7,923 nucleotides of DNA from an uncultured Amylibacter sp. (GTDB taxonomy: Bacteria > Pseudomonadota > Alphaproteobacteria > Rhodobacterales > Rhodobacteraceae). The position numbers and the translations under genes are program-made. Of the stretch, positions 6,865 through 7,923 are shown piece by piece. Below the pieces are notes generated by a model that saw only the letters and a list, made by a program, of their open reading frames with translations, did not search any database and had not been told where the DNA came from. Each line of letters opens with the position of its first letter. The first letter of the stretch is position 1. Location: the NCBI GenBank assembly GCA_937944065.1, contig CALDZS010000049.1:1-7923 (forward strand), given 5' to 3'.

Positions 6865-7923
6865 TTTACATTCCTTAATCTAAGAGAATTCAACATGACT
6901 GTAATGGAAGAGGCCGACATAGCCAAAGCCGCGACCAGTGGCGTGGCAAAGCCCGCCAGCGCAATTGGAATAGCAACCAGATTGTAAACGGCAGCAATCA
7001 TGAAATTCTGTTTTGATAAATAGCGCGTCATTCTCGCGACTTTGATAATCAACGGTATATCATTGAATTCAGGTTTAAGAATAACGATGTCAGCAGCGTT
7101 ACGTGACACATCAAGCGCTGACGCTGGTGCCAGCGATGCGTGCGCAGACGCCAACGCCAGCGTATCATTCAATCCATCACCAATCATTAAGGTTTTGCAC
7201 CCCTGCTCTGCCAATCCATCCAAACGTGCCAGCTTGTCTGATGGGCGCGCATTTGCCGTCACATCCAACCCCAATTGCCGCGCAACTCTGTCGGCAGGAT
7301 CATCTGCATCACCCGTGATAATCTCTGACGAGATATCAAACTGGTCTAGCATTTCCTGAACGCCTGGACGGATCGTTTCACAGACATCAATGGGTTTGGC
7401 CATTGCCGACCCGATGCGAAGCCCCAAACCACCAAAGGAAGCATCCAACCAATCACCCCGACCCAAGCATACCCGCTGCCCCTTCCAAATCGCTTCGACG
7501 CCGTCGCCAGATACCTCTTGCAGATCCGTTAAACTAGCAGCAGAAACGTCGTTCAACGCGACCGCCAAGGCTCGTGCCAACGGATGGCTAGACGCCTGAG
7601 CCAAAGCCAAAGCAACCGATTTTTCGCCCTCTGACCAAGAGGTTGGGATGGATATGGCAGGAATTGTAAGCGTGCCCGTTTTGTCGAAAACAACATGGTT
7701 CACCTCTGCTATTCGTTCCAAAGCAGTGGCATGTTTGACCAGAAACCCAGCTGAGAACAATCGACTGATCGCGGCAGTCGTAACCGCAGGCACAGCCAAG
7801 CCAAGCGCGCATGGGCAGGTAATGATCAAAACCGCAATCGCGATATTCAACGCGTGCCTGACATCACCAGTCGCCACCATCCAGCCAACAAAAGCGGCCA
7901 GCGCCAGCAGATGAACCACCGGT
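6861..7923 (-). CDS. ccoI: CcoI (FixI), copper-translocating P1B-type ATPase, C-terminal part
   Basis: The frame is open at the right edge; about 354 C-terminal residues are visible of a protein usually near 700-800. CcoI/FixI pumps copper across the inner membrane for assembly of cbb3-type cytochrome oxidase. Counting from the valine codon at 7919, visible features are: a membrane helix with the copper-site motif TCPCALGLAVPA (34-45); the phosphorylation motif FDKTGTLT (78-85, aspartate 79); the HP motif in ASSHPLARAL (109-118); ITGDADDP (201-208); the hinge GDGLNDTLAL (247-256); and two final helices with YN (312-313) and the MSASS motif (334-338), which mark P1B-1 copper pumps. The metal-binding N-terminus and the actuator TGE loop lie outside the window. 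The last bases overlap ccoS by four (ATGA). The ccoS neighbour favours CcoI over a CopA-type detoxification pump. Confidence 0.95.
   Translation of the reverse strand, partial: PVVHLLALAAFVGWMVATGDVRHALNIAIAVLIITCPCALGLAVPAVTTAAISRLFSAGFLVKHATALERIAEVNHVVFDKTGTLTIPAISIPTSWSEGEKSVALALAQASSHPLARALAVALNDVSAASLTDLQEVSGDGVEAIWKGQRVCLGRGDWLDASFGGLGLRIGSAMAKPIDVCETIRPGVQEMLDQFDISSEIITGDADDPADRVARQLGLDVTANARPSDKLARLDGLAEQGCKTLMIGDGLNDTLALASAHASLAPASALDVSRNAADIVILKPEFNDIPLIIKVARMTRYLSKQNFMIAAVYNLVAIPIALAGFATPLVAALAMSASSITVMLNSLRLRNVK
6872..6876 (-). promoter_or_regulatory. Ribosome binding site of ccoS
   Basis: AAGGA on the minus strand lies within the last codons of ccoI, seven bases before the ccoS ATG at 6864. 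It supports this ATG as the start and indicates direct re-initiation of ribosomes at the ATGA overlap. Confidence 0.8.

Noticed and set aside
6861..7923. CopA-type copper detoxification ATPase instead of CcoI
   Set aside because: The motifs alone allow both, but the four-base overlap with ccoS places the gene in a cbb3 oxidase assembly operon.

Overview
All genes in this window lie on the minus strand. The proteins look like those of an alphaproteobacterium of the Rhodobacterales, probably the marine roseobacter group. I infer this from the TamA form (LYEQGYYGGNI, WIHRNLMGGGERL), the CcoI-CcoS pair of a cbb3 oxidase cluster, the ImuA-ImuB-DnaE2 cassette and the moderate GC content. The assignment rests on family recognition, not on a database search.

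In transcription order, right to left, the layout is as follows. (1) 7923-6861 holds the C-terminal half of ccoI, a copper P-type ATPase for cbb3 oxidase assembly; its start lies outside the window. (2) 6864-6706 holds ccoS, a 52-residue cbb3 assembly protein whose start overlaps the ccoI stop (ATGA). (3) After 26 bases comes the three-gene translesion mutagenesis cassette: imuA (6679-6098), imuB (6183-4705) and dnaE2/imuC (4705-1325). imuA and imuB overlap by about 86 bases, and imuB and dnaE2 share one base (TGATG). (4) A 133-base gap follows. (5) The 5' part of tamA (1191-1) encodes an outer-membrane Omp85-family assembly protein and runs off the left edge, so the end of its barrel is missing.

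The window therefore holds parts of three functional units: copper delivery and cbb3 oxidase maturation, the SOS-type mutasome (DnaE2 polymerase, catalytically dead Y-family adaptor ImuB, RecA-like ImuA), and outer-membrane biogenesis (TamA). The notable point is the junction: the mutasome follows ccoS with almost no gap. No canonical alphaproteobacterial LexA box (GTTC-N7-GTTC) was seen at imuA, and a TATAAT box is placed so that imuA could have a leaderless transcript. Every complete gene looks intact. I saw no RNA genes, mobile elements, CRISPR arrays or clear intrinsic terminators. I do not see a wholly new system; the interest is in regulation and in details of the known families.
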